A stretch of DNA of 64,000 nt from JAZLIT01 sp045617525 (GCA_045617525.1 JAZLIT010000265.1:1-64000); one strand, 5' to 3'; shown: positions 26,342 to 34,538, numbered from the stretch's first letter. Numbers and translations are program-made. The notes: a model not told the origin generated them from the sequence alone.

Positions 26342-26896
26342 ATGATTTTAATGGACCAAATCATCCGTGAGGGGCATGAAGCACTTCGTACCCGTGCTGA
26401 GGAGGTGGCATTTCCTTTAACAGAACAAGATAAACAATTAGCGCACGATTTATTAGAATATATAATCAATAGTCAAGATGAAATACTCGCAGATAAATAT
26501 GACTTACGCCCAGGTATCGGATTAGCTGCCAACCAAGTGAATTCACTTAAAAGAATGTTTGCCCTTCATTTAGAAGATAGTAATGGAGATACATTTAGTT
26601 TCGTGGCGATTAACCCTAAAATCGTTAGCCATTCTGTAGAGCTAACATATTTATCAAATGGTGAGGGTTGCCTTTCGGTGGACCGCCCTGTTCACGGATA
26701 TGTTCCACGCTATGCTCGCATTACAGTGAAATATTTTGATATAGAGGGCAATGAACAGAAACAACGCCTATCAGGATTACCTGCAATTGCGTTCCAACAC
26801 GAGCTAGACCATTTAAATGGCGTAATGTTCTTTGATCGAATTAATGAAAAGGAACCATTTGGTGAAATCGAAAATGGTTCACCATTCGAACGTTAA
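26342..26896 (+). CDS. def: Peptide deformylase
   Basis: Metalloenzyme that removes the formyl group from nascent proteins. 184 residues, the size of B. subtilis DefB (YkrB). All three signature motifs are present: GIGLAANQ, EGCLSVD and QHELDHLNG (Cys, two His and catalytic Glu). The long insertion before motif I (DEILADKYDLRP) marks type 2 PDF of Gram-positives. I use ATG 26342 (MILMDQIIREGHEALR), preceded by AGAGAGG; the 16-residue longer frame crosses the predicted -10. Confidence 0.97.
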   Translation: MILMDQIIREGHEALRTRAEEVAFPLTEQDKQLAHDLLEYIINSQDEILADKYDLRPGIGLAANQVNSLKRMFALHLEDSNGDTFSFVAINPKIVSHSVELTYLSNGEGCLSVDRPVHGYVPRYARITVKYFDIEGNEQKQRLSGLPAIAFQHELDHLNGVMFFDRINEKEPFGEIENGSPFER

Positions 26897-26905
26897 CAAC
26901 AACTC

Positions 26906-26950
26906 GAAAAAGCTATTTAATCGCAAAACGGCGGCTAAATAGCTTTTTCA
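26906..26950. terminator. Bidirectional terminator between def and ykrA
   Basis: 14-bp perfect stem (26906-26919 with 26936-26949; GAAAAAGCTATTTA) with internal A/T-runs suitable for both strands. Confidence 0.85.
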
Positions 26951-26952
26951 TT

Positions 26953-27723
26953 TCAAATTAATTTTAATTGTTTCATTGCATTCATTAATCCATCTTGATC
27001 CACATGCTCTGTTACCATCGAGGCAACCTCTTTTGCTGCAAGATGACCATTTCCCATCGCTACACTTGCAGGCACATACGATAACATCTCCACATCATTT
27101 AAGCCATCACCAAATGCAACTACCTTATCTAACTCGATATCAGCAGCAGCCATTATTTTTTGAATACCGCGGGCTTTTGAACCCCCTTTTGGAAGAAGGT
27201 CACATGAATATGGATGCCATCTGACAATTTGCAAATCAGGAAATTCTTTTCGGTAACTTTGCTCACCTTGTTCATTCGTAAAAATGAGTGTTTGGTAAAC
27301 CGGATTCTTTATGTAATAATGTTCATCAATTTTAGGATAGGGATATTTCAATGTAGCTAAACTTTCTTCAACTGCAAAATTCCCCGATGCCGATGCAATC
27401 ATTTGCAAGTCATCTAGAAAAACAACTGCCTCATTTCGGCTAACGCCAAAATCTATCACTCGTTTCAATGTTTCCTGGCTCACACCATCTGTAAAAATGA
27501 CTTCCCCTTTATACACGACATATTGTCCATTGAATGCTACATATGTATCAATCGCTAACTCATTTAATATCTCTTCAATCATAAATGGCGCTCGCCCTGT
27601 CGCAATTGCAAGTTCATGCCCATTTCTTCGAGCAGTTAACAGCGCTTCCTTTGCCGATTTTGGTATTACTTTGTCGTTATTGTATAAAGTCCCGTCTACA
27701 TCAAAAAATAAAATTTTTCCCAC
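26953..27723 (-). CDS. ykrA: HAD-superfamily hydrolase, Cof type (YkrA-like)
   Basis: 256-residue Cof-type HAD phosphatase. It begins MGKILFFDVDGTLYNND (nucleophile Asp and DxDGT motif), then IATGRAPFMIEE (motif II), a C2-type cap, KGGSKARGI (motif III lysine) and AFGDGLNDVEML (motif IV). The substrate is unknown; relatives act on sugar phosphates or FMN/PLP-type phosphates. GTG 27723 is the start: AAAGAGG lies 8 bases upstream, and it restores the normal family N-terminus, whereas the open frame extends 44 codons further into the divergent promoter region. Confidence 0.92.
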   Translation of the reverse strand: MGKILFFDVDGTLYNNDKVIPKSAKEALLTARRNGHELAIATGRAPFMIEEILNELAIDTYVAFNGQYVVYKGEVIFTDGVSQETLKRVIDFGVSRNEAVVFLDDLQMIASASGNFAVEESLATLKYPYPKIDEHYYIKNPVYQTLIFTNEQGEQSYRKEFPDLQIVRWHPYSCDLLPKGGSKARGIQKIMAAADIELDKVVAFGDGLNDVEMLSYVPASVAMGNGHLAAKEVASMVTEHVDQDGLMNAMKQLKLI

Positions 27724-27756
27724 ACCATATACCTCTTTCACTACGTCGCCTATGAC

Positions 27757-27785
27757 TTTACTTTTTTCTGAAAATTCTATATAAT
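27757..27785 (+). promoter_or_regulatory. Sigma-A promoter of the 23-codon peptide gene
   Basis: TTTACT (27757-27762) and a perfect TATAAT (27780-27785) are exactly 17 bases apart. Predicted transcription start is near 27792, immediately before the SD AAGGAG at 27794-27799. Confidence 0.75.
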
Positions 27786-27808
27786 AATTAAACAAGGAGC
27801 GATGACCT

Positions 27809-27880
27809 ATGTTAAAACGCCTCAAAAAAAAATTGTTGAAACAGTTGAAAGGCATCCTCGGAAAAAAAACAATTGCCTAG
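27809..27880 (+). CDS. Putative 23-residue cationic amphipathic peptide
   Basis: A small open frame: ATG 27809 to TAG 27878-27880. The SD AAGGAG lies 9 bases upstream, a sigma-A promoter lies just before it and a terminator overlaps the stop codon, so the whole unit is about 120 bases. The peptide begins MLKRLKKKLLKQLK and ends GKKTIA. It has eight lysines and one arginine, no acidic residue (about +9), and Leu/Ile at 2, 5, 9, 10, 13, 16 and 17, which gives a one-faced hydrophobic helix. I do not recognise a family. It could be a membrane-active peptide, a type I toxin-like peptide, an RNA-binding basic peptide, or a coding-like small RNA. A second ATG at 27802 in another frame sits too close to the SD. 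Confidence 0.65.
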   Translation: MLKRLKKKLLKQLKGILGKKTIA

Positions 27881-27913
27881 CCCTTCATAATTTGAAGGGC
27901 TTTTCTTTATTTT
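27879..27913 (+). terminator. Terminator of the peptide gene
   Basis: AGCCCTTCA (27879-27887) pairs with TGAAGGGCT (27893-27901), followed by TTTCTTTATTTT. Confidence 0.88.
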
Positions 27914-27993
27914 AAAGGTGTCGCATGATAATATAAAGGAAATGCATTTATTTCGTTCGTATTTTTATAACGGCCAAACTTTTGATAGTCAAT

Positions 27994-28030
27994 TGAAAGG
28001 CATTGTTGTTCAGACCATCAATGCCTTTCA
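27994..28030 (+). promoter_or_regulatory. Hairpin in the rpoY-rnjA leader
   Basis: A 12-bp perfect stem (TGAAAGGCATTG, 27994-28005, with 28019-28030) and a 13-base loop, 60 bases before rpoY. Only a short T-run follows, so it is either a weak terminator/attenuator or a leader structure. Its left arm repeats an 11-mer in the peptide gene upstream. Confidence 0.6.
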
Positions 28031-28089
28031 TTTAACCTATAGATTTTTAAAATGCACTAATAATGTACGTATTTAAAGGAGAGTTATAA

Positions 28090-28299
28090 ATGATTTACAA
28101 AGTATACTACCAAGAAAAAGTTAATGAAATTCCAGTTCGCGAAAACACAAAAACAATCTATGTTGAAGCTAATCTAGAGCGAGAAGTTCGCGCCTATTTA
28201 CAAGACCGCAACTACAACATCGAGCTTATTCAACTTTTAGAGGGCAACTATTTAGATTACGAAAAAAATAGCCCAAATTTCCGTTTGGATAACGCTTAA
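28090..28299 (+). CDS. rpoY: RNA polymerase epsilon subunit
   Basis: 69-residue small subunit of Firmicute RNA polymerase (YkzG/RpoY). It begins MIYKVYYQEKVNEIPVRENT and contains YVEANLEREVRAYLQDRNYNIELIQ (in pieces) and the C-terminal LDYEKNSPNF. The family binds near the polymerase jaw and resembles the phage Gp2 fold. AAAGGAGAG precedes the ATG. It is co-transcribed with rnjA, 6 bases downstream. Confidence 0.95.
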   Translation: MIYKVYYQEKVNEIPVRENTKTIYVEANLEREVRAYLQDRNYNIELIQLLEGNYLDYEKNSPNFRLDNA

Positions 28300-28305
28300 T
28301 CGCTT

Positions 28306-29973
28306 ATGAAGTTTGTAAAGAACGATCAAGCAGCTGTTTTCGCACTTGGCGGACTGGGTGAAATCGGCAAAAATACTTATGGGATTCAATTCCAAGATGA
28401 GATTATTTTAATCGATGCTGGTATTAAATTCCCTGAAGATGAATTACTAGGAATCGATTACGTTATTCCTGATTACACGTATTTAGTACGTAATGTAGAT
28501 AAGATTAAAGGTTTATTTATTACACATGGACACGAAGACCACATTGGTGGTATTCCTTATTTACTTAAGCAAATTAATATCCCTGTATACGGTGGGAAAT
28601 TAGCTCTAGGTCTTCTACGTAATAAACTAGAAGAGCACGGGCTACTTCGTCAAACAAAGATGATTGAGTTTAAAGAGGAAGATGTATTCAAATTCCGTAA
28701 AACCTCTGTCAGTTTCTACCGTACGACACACAGTATTCCAGACGCTTTTGGTGTTGTTGTGAAAACACCACCTGGTAACATCGTACATACAGGAGATTTC
28801 AAATTCGACTTCACTCCTGTTGGTGAACCTGCAAACATTACGAAAATGGCTGAAATCGGTCGTGACGGCGTACTATGCTTATTATCTGATAGTACGAATG
28901 CTGAAGTTCCTAACTTTACGATGTCTGAGCGTAAAGTCGGCGAAAGCATAGACGACATTTTCCGTAAAGTTGATGGACGTGTTATTTTTGCAACTTTTGC
29001 ATCAAATATCCACCGTCTACAACAAGTAACGGATGCAGCTGCCGCTTTCGGTCGTAAAATTGCTGTATTTGGTCGTTCAATGGATAACGCAATTACGATT
29101 GGTCGCGAATTAGGCTTTATTACTGCACCTAAAGAAACATTTGTAGATGCACAAAGTATTAATCGTTTACCAGCGAATGAAGTATTAATTTTATGTACAG
29201 GTTCTCAAGGTGAGCCAATGGCAGCACTTTCTCGTATTGCTAACGGCACACATCGTCAAATTCAAATTCAGCCTGGTGACACAGTGGTATTCTCATCTTC
29301 ACCAATTCCAGGTAATACGCTTAGCGTAAATAAAATCATCAACCTATTATTCCGTGCAGGCGCTGAAGTTATTCACGGCTCACTAAATAATATCCATACT
29401 TCTGGTCACGGTTCTCAAGAAGAGCAAAAATTAATGCTTCGTTTAATGAAACCTAAATTCTTTATGCCAATCCACGGTGAATACCGTGTATTAAAACGTC
29501 ATACTGAATTAGCTGAAGCTTGTGATGTTCCACTTGAAAATTCATTCCTAATGGAAAACGGAGATGTTTTAGCACTTAGCGCAAACGAAGCTCATGTTGC
29601 TGGTCGCATTCCTTCTGGCGATATTTACATCGACGGAAATGGTATTGGTGACATCGGTAACATCGTATTACGTGATCGCCGCATTCTTTCAGAAGAAGGT
29701 CTTGTGATCGTTGTAGTAAGTGTTGATATGGAAAGAAATAAACTCGTTTCTGGTCCCGATATCATTTCACGTGGATTCGTCTACATGCGTGAATCAGGCA
29801 TGATGATCAACGAAGCTCAAAAAATGCTTAACCATCATTTAAATGGGGCAATTGTAGATAAATCAACGCAATGGTCTGAACTTAAAAATGAAATTACAGA
29901 CGTTCTAGGACCGTATTTATACGAAAAAACTAAGCGTCGTCCAATGATTCTACCAATCATTATGGAAGTATAA
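28306..29973 (+). CDS. rnjA: Ribonuclease J1
   Basis: 5'-exonuclease and endonuclease of the beta-CASP metallo-beta-lactamase family; it degrades mRNA and matures 16S rRNA. 555 residues; metal motif THGHEDHIGGIPYLL near residue 73, HTGDFKFD, the beta-CASP part with STNAEVP and GSQGEP, and HTSGHGSQEEQKLML and PIHGEYR near 370-390. No SD is evident before ATG 28306, and the gene starts 6 bases after the rpoY stop, suggesting translational coupling. A strong terminator follows. Confidence 0.98.
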   Translation: MKFVKNDQAAVFALGGLGEIGKNTYGIQFQDEIILIDAGIKFPEDELLGIDYVIPDYTYLVRNVDKIKGLFITHGHEDHIGGIPYLLKQINIPVYGGKLALGLLRNKLEEHGLLRQTKMIEFKEEDVFKFRKTSVSFYRTTHSIPDAFGVVVKTPPGNIVHTGDFKFDFTPVGEPANITKMAEIGRDGVLCLLSDSTNAEVPNFTMSERKVGESIDDIFRKVDGRVIFATFASNIHRLQQVTDAAAAFGRKIAVFGRSMDNAITIGRELGFITAPKETFVDAQSINRLPANEVLILCTGSQGEPMAALSRIANGTHRQIQIQPGDTVVFSSSPIPGNTLSVNKIINLLFRAGAEVIHGSLNNIHTSGHGSQEEQKLMLRLMKPKFFMPIHGEYRVLKRHTELAEACDVPLENSFLMENGDVLALSANEAHVAGRIPSGDIYIDGNGIGDIGNIVLRDRRILSEEGLVIVVVSVDMERNKLVSGPDIISRGFVYMRESGMMINEAQKMLNHHLNGAIVDKSTQWSELKNEITDVLGPYLYEKTKRRPMILPIIMEV

Positions 29974-30018
29974 AAAATAAGCCCACTCTTTCTAAAATTA
30001 GAAAGAGTGGGCTTTTTA
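29972..30018. terminator. Bidirectional terminator between rnjA and ktrC
   Basis: AAGCCCACTCTTTCT (29979-29993) pairs with AGAAAGAGTGGGCTT (29999-30014) with A-run before and T-run after. Confidence 0.92.
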
Positions 30019-30025
30019 ATAGTTA

Positions 30026-30685
30026 TTAACCTATTACCTTTTTAACAAAACGATTAATATCAACATCTGCGCCAATTACAATCAAGATATCTTCAAGCAG
30101 TATCTCTTCATTCGCAGCAAGCGAAACCATAATTTGTTCATTCCGTTTAATACCCACAATATTAATTCCATACTTCGCACGAATATCTAAATCTATAATC
30201 GTATTATTCGCAAGCTTTTCATTTACACGAATCTCAACGATTGAATGTTCATCGGATAACTCAAGATAATCCAACACATTACTAGAGATCATATTATTAG
30301 CAATACGTATGCCCATATCACGTTCTGGGTGTACCACGAAATCCGCACCAATTTTGCGCAGTACCTTTTCATGATAATCATTTTGAGCCTTAACCGTTAT
30401 TTTCGGCACGCCTAGCTCTTTTAAAATTAGTGCAGTTAAGATGCTCGCCTGAATATTTTCGCCAATTGCTACAATCACATGTTCAAAATTCCATAGACCT
30501 AGCGACTTAATTACCGCCTCATCCGTTGTATCCGCCACAATTGCTTGTGTCGCAATATGTGAAAATTCATCTACACGGTCTTTTGAAGTATCAATAACCA
30601 TCACATTGGCCCCTTGATGAATTAATTCCTTTGCAATACTTCCTCCAAATCGACCTAATCCAATGACCACAAATTCCTTTTTCAT
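30026..30685 (-). CDS. ktrC: KtrC/TrkA-type K+ channel regulatory subunit
   Basis: Cytosolic RCK protein that gates Ktr potassium channels by ATP/ADP. 219 residues: RCK_N Rossmann domain (VIGLGRFGGSIAKELIHQGANVMVIDTSKD, in pieces) and RCK_C domain from about residue 135. In B. subtilis KtrC (YkqB) lies next to rnjA, exactly as here; it pairs with KtrD, and its RCK_C domain binds c-di-AMP. A KtrB/KtrD-type channel gene is at 59455-60804. GGAGG lies before the ATG. Confidence 0.92.
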   Translation of the reverse strand: MKKEFVVIGLGRFGGSIAKELIHQGANVMVIDTSKDRVDEFSHIATQAIVADTTDEAVIKSLGLWNFEHVIVAIGENIQASILTALILKELGVPKITVKAQNDYHEKVLRKIGADFVVHPERDMGIRIANNMISSNVLDYLELSDEHSIVEIRVNEKLANNTIIDLDIRAKYGINIVGIKRNEQIMVSLAANEEILLEDILIVIGADVDINRFVKKVIG

Positions 30686-30781
30686 GTCATTCCTCCAAGC
30701 ACATACTTTCCTTCTATTTTACCCTAAAATCTCCATAAAAAAAGGGAAATCGTGTATCCACAATTACCCAGAATAATTCTT

Positions 30782-31210
30782 TTATAATAACCGTTTTAAT
30801 TGAAATTCAATAACACGTATCCCGTTTTCTCCAGCGCCAATATTTCTAAGAATTCCATGTTGGTCGAATAAATAATACTTTGGCACAACGCGATTTTTAA
30901 ATGCATCCGACAATTCTAGCCTGTGATCTGCATAAATTGGATACGCTAATTTACTTGTTTCTATAAATGAATACAACGGCTCAATTGCTAAATCCTTCTC
31001 AGACCTTGGCATATGAACACCTAGTATAGTTAAGTTCTCTTCATATTGCCTATAAAACTGATTTAATTTTATTAGTAATGAATGACATTGATTACAACTG
31101 ATTGACCAAAAAACAACAAGGAAAGGCTTTTGATTAAATTTAGGAAGCGACTTATTCGTTAGCCATCGATCCTTATTTGGGAGTTTTGGGATTTGATCAC
31201 CTATCTTCAA
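30782..31210 (-). CDS. TlpA-like thioredoxin-fold protein
   Basis: 142 residues, redoxin/TlpA type, with FLVVFWSISCNQCHSLLIKL near residues 29-48 holding a CxxC (CNQC) redox pair, and VVPKYYLFDQHGILRNIGAG, the cis-proline loop. There is no signal peptide, so a cytosolic reductant is likely. It starts at TTG 31210 behind AGGAGG and lies 36 bases downstream of the peroxiredoxin gene, so it may reduce that enzyme. Confidence 0.85.
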   Translation of the reverse strand: MKIGDQIPKLPNKDRWLTNKSLPKFNQKPFLVVFWSISCNQCHSLLIKLNQFYRQYEENLTILGVHMPRSEKDLAIEPLYSFIETSKLAYPIYADHRLELSDAFKNRVVPKYYLFDQHGILRNIGAGENGIRVIEFQLKRLL

Positions 31211-31246
31211 TGATCAACCTCCTATTTAAATTCATTAATGACCTAC

Positions 31247-31792
31247 TTAATAAAGAACATCATCACCAGGTCGCCAATCGGCCGGACATAACCCACCGGT
31301 TTGCAACGCTTGTAATACTCGCAATGTTTCATCTACATCACGCCCAATATTATTATGGAAGATTGTTGCGTATTGAAGCTCGCCCTCGGGACTAATAATA
31401 AATAGTCCACGTAGTGCTACCCCCTCTTCTTCTATTAATACACCATACTTCCTCGACACCTCATGGTTGGCATCACTGGCCAAAGGAAATAACAGATTTC
31501 CAACACCATTTTCATCACGCGGTGTATGAATCCAAGCCAAATGAGCATAAACGCTATCAGTAGAAACAGCAAATACATGTGCATCTAATTCTTGAAACTC
31601 TTCAAATCGATCTGATACTGCAGTGACCTCAGTAGGACACACTTTAGTAAAATTCATTGGATAGAAAATAAGCACAGTCCATTTATCCGTATCTATATTT
31701 TGTTGCAATGATACTTCCTTAATTTCTTCATCTGGAAAAACTGCCAACATTTGAAATAGCGGGGCTTGCTTACCAACCATACAGTCCGTCAT
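31247..31792 (-). CDS. 2-Cys peroxiredoxin (AhpC/TSA family)
   Basis: 181 residues. Peroxidatic cysteine in FTKVCPTEVTAVSDRF and resolving cysteine in GGLCPADWRPGD; HLAWIHTPRDENGVG is typical of the Prx/Tpx1 subgroup. It reduces peroxides with a thioredoxin-type donor. ATG 31792 (MTDCMVGKQAPLF) gives the usual N-terminus and has GGAAGG 10 bases upstream; the 17-residue longer frame is not supported. Note the peroxidatic motif reads TKVCP where TFVCP is usual. Confidence 0.92.
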   Translation of the reverse strand: MTDCMVGKQAPLFQMLAVFPDEEIKEVSLQQNIDTDKWTVLIFYPMNFTKVCPTEVTAVSDRFEEFQELDAHVFAVSTDSVYAHLAWIHTPRDENGVGNLLFPLASDANHEVSRKYGVLIEEEGVALRGLFIISPEGELQYATIFHNNIGRDVDETLRVLQALQTGGLCPADWRPGDDVLY

Positions 31793-31962
31793 AACGGTTT
31801 CATCCTTCCCTATACCCACTAAGGAACCTGATAAATCAGACAATTACCTCGTAGTGTTTTAACATTTATTAAATAATTTAACAGCTATTCCCCACTTTTT
31901 TGTTCACTTTCCTCTACTTTAGTAAATTAAATTTTTTTTTACATATTTCATAGCGAAAACTC

Positions 31963-32062
31963 TTGAAAGTGAGAGGATTTTCGGTATAATTAATTTGGCT
32001 TAAGTAAACTTAAAGTTTTGTATAAGTAAACTTTCATACAAGTAGTTTATAATAGGTAAACT
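31963..32062 (+). promoter_or_regulatory. potR-potABCD promoter with GTAAACT operator repeats
   Basis: TTGAAA (31963-31968) and TATAAT (31985-31990), 16-base spacer. Just downstream of the expected start lie three direct copies of GTAAACT (32004-32010, 32026-32032, 32056-32062), with an inverted AGTTTA at 32044-32049. The first copy is in the palindrome TAAGTAAACTTA. This layout suggests repression by blocking, most simply by the XRE regulator encoded next. Confidence 0.6.
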
Positions 32063-32079
32063 AGGGGGGGGCGTATTTT

Positions 32080-32622
32080 TTGTTAATAGGCAATAAAATA
32101 AAAGCTTTACGATTAAAAAAAGGCCTCACACAAGAAGAACTTGGCGAACGAACGGATCTAACGAAAGGCTATATTTCACAACTAGAGAGGGATTTAAACT
32201 CCCCTTCAATAGAAACTTTATTTTCAATTTTAGAAGTATTAGGCTCTAAACCGAAAGATTTTTTCGATGATGAATCCGATGTGGAAAAAATCGTCTTCAC
32301 AAAAGATGACCAGAAAATCTTTATCGATCAAGAAAAAAGTTATGAGCTTGAATGGCTCATTCCAACTTCTAATGAAAAAGAGATGGAACCTGTATTTCTA
32401 ACATTACAGAAAAATGCAGCGTTTAAGTTATTCGAGCCCTCTTTATCCGAATCATTTATTTACGTTATAAATGGGCGAATTCGCGTAATGATTGGTACTG
32501 AAGAATATATAGCGAATGAAGGCAGCGCCGTATACTACGAAGCCTCATCAAATCATCAAATTTTCAATGCTCATAACGGCATCACAAAGCTGCTTTTAGT
32601 GGCAACAGATTCTTATTTATAA
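32080..32622 (+). CDS. potR: XRE-cupin transcriptional regulator of the pot operon
   Basis: 180 residues: an N-terminal HTH_3 domain (ALRLKKGLTQEELGERTDLTKGYISQLERDLNSPSIETL, in pieces) and a C-terminal cupin (INGRIRVMIGTEEYIANEGSAVYYEASSNHQIFNA, in pieces). This architecture (PuuR-like) senses small ligands, and beside potABCD a polyamine is likely. It begins with TTG 32080 behind a GGGGGGG SD. Repeats of GTAAACT in its own leader suggest autoregulation. First gene of the five-gene operon. Confidence 0.9.
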   Translation: MLIGNKIKALRLKKGLTQEELGERTDLTKGYISQLERDLNSPSIETLFSILEVLGSKPKDFFDDESDVEKIVFTKDDQKIFIDQEKSYELEWLIPTSNEKEMEPVFLTLQKNAAFKLFEPSLSESFIYVINGRIRVMIGTEEYIANEGSAVYYEASSNHQIFNAHNGITKLLLVATDSYL

Positions 32623-32637
32623 TTAGGAGGCTAACCA

Positions 32638-33741
32638 GTGGAAAACACAATTATTCGATTTGAAAATGTATCAAAAGCATATGACGACGGCACTGTCGTA
32701 CTAAAAAATATTAATCTAGAATTAGAGCGAGGTAAATTCTATACATTACTGGGTCCTTCTGGTTGTGGTAAAACAACAATTTTACGTATTATCGCAGGAT
32801 TTACAGATGCTTCAAGTGGCGACGTATTCTTTAACGGAAAACGTATCAATGATGTACCAGCAAATGAGCGACAAGTAAATACGGTTTTCCAAGATTACGC
32901 GCTATTCCCTCACTTAAATGTTTTTGAAAACGTAGCATTTGGCTTACGTATCAAAAAAGTGAAAGAAGACGAAGTTAAAACACGTGTGCAAGAAGCACTG
33001 AAATTCGTTAACCTAGCTGGTTATGGTAATCGTGAAATTTCTGAAATGTCAGGTGGCCAACGCCAACGTGTTGCGATTGCTCGTGCAATTATTAATGATC
33101 CAGAGGTAATCTTATTAGATGAACCCCTATCAGCTCTTGACTTAAAACTACGTACAGAAATGCAATATGAATTACGCGAATTGCAACAGCGATTAGGCAA
33201 AACATTTGTATTCGTCACACATGACCAAGAAGAGGCACTAGCGATGAGTGATGAAATTTTCGTGTTATCGCATGGTGAAGTTATGCAATCAGGTACGCCA
33301 GTTGATATTTATGACGAACCAATTAACCGCTTTGTGGCAGATTTCATCGGTGAATCAAATATTGTCGATGGCATCATGGTTGAAGACTTCCGTGTTCGCT
33401 TTGCGGGCAAAGTATTCGAATGTGTCGATCAAGGCTTAAATCCAAACGAGCGCATCGATATTGTTATCCGTCCTGAAGATTTAGAAATTACAACGGTCGA
33501 AAAAGGAAAATTAGTTGTAACAGTTGACACACAACTTTTCCGTGGCGTTCACTATGAGCTATCTACATACGATAAAGATGGCAATGAATGGTTAATCCAC
33601 TCACTAAAAAAAGCAGAAGTCGGTGCAGAAATCGGTCTTGATTTCGACCCTGAAGCCATTCACGTAATGCGTCTAAATGAATCGGAAGAGGACTTCGACA
33701 AGCGCTTAGAATCTTACGGAGGCGAAGAGGATGCAGAGTAA
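32638..33741 (+). CDS. potA: Spermidine/putrescine ABC transporter ATPase
   Basis: ATPase of the polyamine importer, 367 residues. Walker A GPSGCGKTT, Q-loop FQDYALFPHLNV, signature MSGGQRQRVAIARAI, Walker B VILLDEPLSALD, H-loop VTHDQEEAL, and a C-terminal TOBE domain. GTG 32638 has AGGAGG upstream. It overlaps potB by 11 bases. Confidence 0.97.
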   Translation: MENTIIRFENVSKAYDDGTVVLKNINLELERGKFYTLLGPSGCGKTTILRIIAGFTDASSGDVFFNGKRINDVPANERQVNTVFQDYALFPHLNVFENVAFGLRIKKVKEDEVKTRVQEALKFVNLAGYGNREISEMSGGQRQRVAIARAIINDPEVILLDEPLSALDLKLRTEMQYELRELQQRLGKTFVFVTHDQEEALAMSDEIFVLSHGEVMQSGTPVDIYDEPINRFVADFIGESNIVDGIMVEDFRVRFAGKVFECVDQGLNPNERIDIVIRPEDLEITTVEKGKLVVTVDTQLFRGVHYELSTYDKDGNEWLIHSLKKAEVGAEIGLDFDPEAIHVMRLNESEEDFDKRLESYGGEEDAE

Positions 33742-34537
33742 AAACAATAAAGTTGCCTTATTTCCATATATTTTATGGATTGCACTTTTTGTTATCGCAC
33801 CAATTGCCTTAATCGGTTATTATTCATTACTTGATTTAAACGGCAATTTCACGTTAGCAAACTATAAAAACTTCTTCACGTCATCTTACTTAACAATGAC
33901 ATTAACAAGCTTTTGGTATGCGTTTTTAATTACCCTGTTTACGTTATTATTCGCTTATCCAACGGCTTATTTATTAACGAAAACGAAACATAAGCATTTA
34001 TGGTTAATGCTTATCATTATTCCATCGTGGATTAACTTATTATTAAAAACATATGCATTTATTGGTATTTTCGGCTTAAACGGTCCAATTAATGCGTTAA
34101 TCGAAGTATTCGGCTTTGATCCACAACAAATTTTATTCACAGATTTTAGTTTTGTCTTTGTGGCGGTATATATTTTCATTCCATTTATGATTATTCCGAT
34201 TTTTAACTCATTAGATAAACTAAATCCTACGTTAGTATATGCAGCACGTGACTTAGGTGCTTCAAGTTGGACAACTTTTCGCCGTGTTGTTTTCCCACTT
34301 ACAATTGACGGCGTTAAATCAGGGATTCAAGTAACGTTCATCCCTGCGCTATCATTATTCATGATTACACGCTTAATCGCAGGTAACAAAGTAATTACAT
34401 TAGGTACAGCAATTGAACAGCAGTTCCTTGTTTCTCAAAACTGGGGCATGGGTTCAACAATTGCAATGTTCTTAATTATTTTCATGGTAATTACGATGTT
34501 ATTTACGGGGCAATCGAAAAAAGGAGGTCGTGCATAA
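33731..34537 (+). CDS. potB: Spermidine/putrescine ABC transporter permease PotB
   Basis: 268 residues with six membrane helices; the EAA loop reads ARDLGASSWTTFRRVVFPLT near residue 170, as in binding-protein-dependent permeases. Inner half of the polyamine channel together with PotC. SD GGAGGCGAAGAGG lies inside the end of potA. Confidence 0.96.
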   Translation: MQSKNNKVALFPYILWIALFVIAPIALIGYYSLLDLNGNFTLANYKNFFTSSYLTMTLTSFWYAFLITLFTLLFAYPTAYLLTKTKHKHLWLMLIIIPSWINLLLKTYAFIGIFGLNGPINALIEVFGFDPQQILFTDFSFVFVAVYIFIPFMIIPIFNSLDKLNPTLVYAARDLGASSWTTFRRVVFPLTIDGVKSGIQVTFIPALSLFMITRLIAGNKVITLGTAIEQQFLVSQNWGMGSTIAMFLIIFMVITMLFTGQSKKGGRA

Positions 34538-34538
34538 C

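Noticed and set aside
26266..26469. Minus-strand frame overlapping the def promoter and start
   Set aside because: It lies opposite the conserved deformylase gene and its promoter, without an SD; a shadow.
27802..27915. 37-codon alternative frame starting at ATG 27802 across the peptide gene
   Set aside because: The SD is only 2 bases away, and the frame reads through the terminator hairpin; the 27809 frame fits better.
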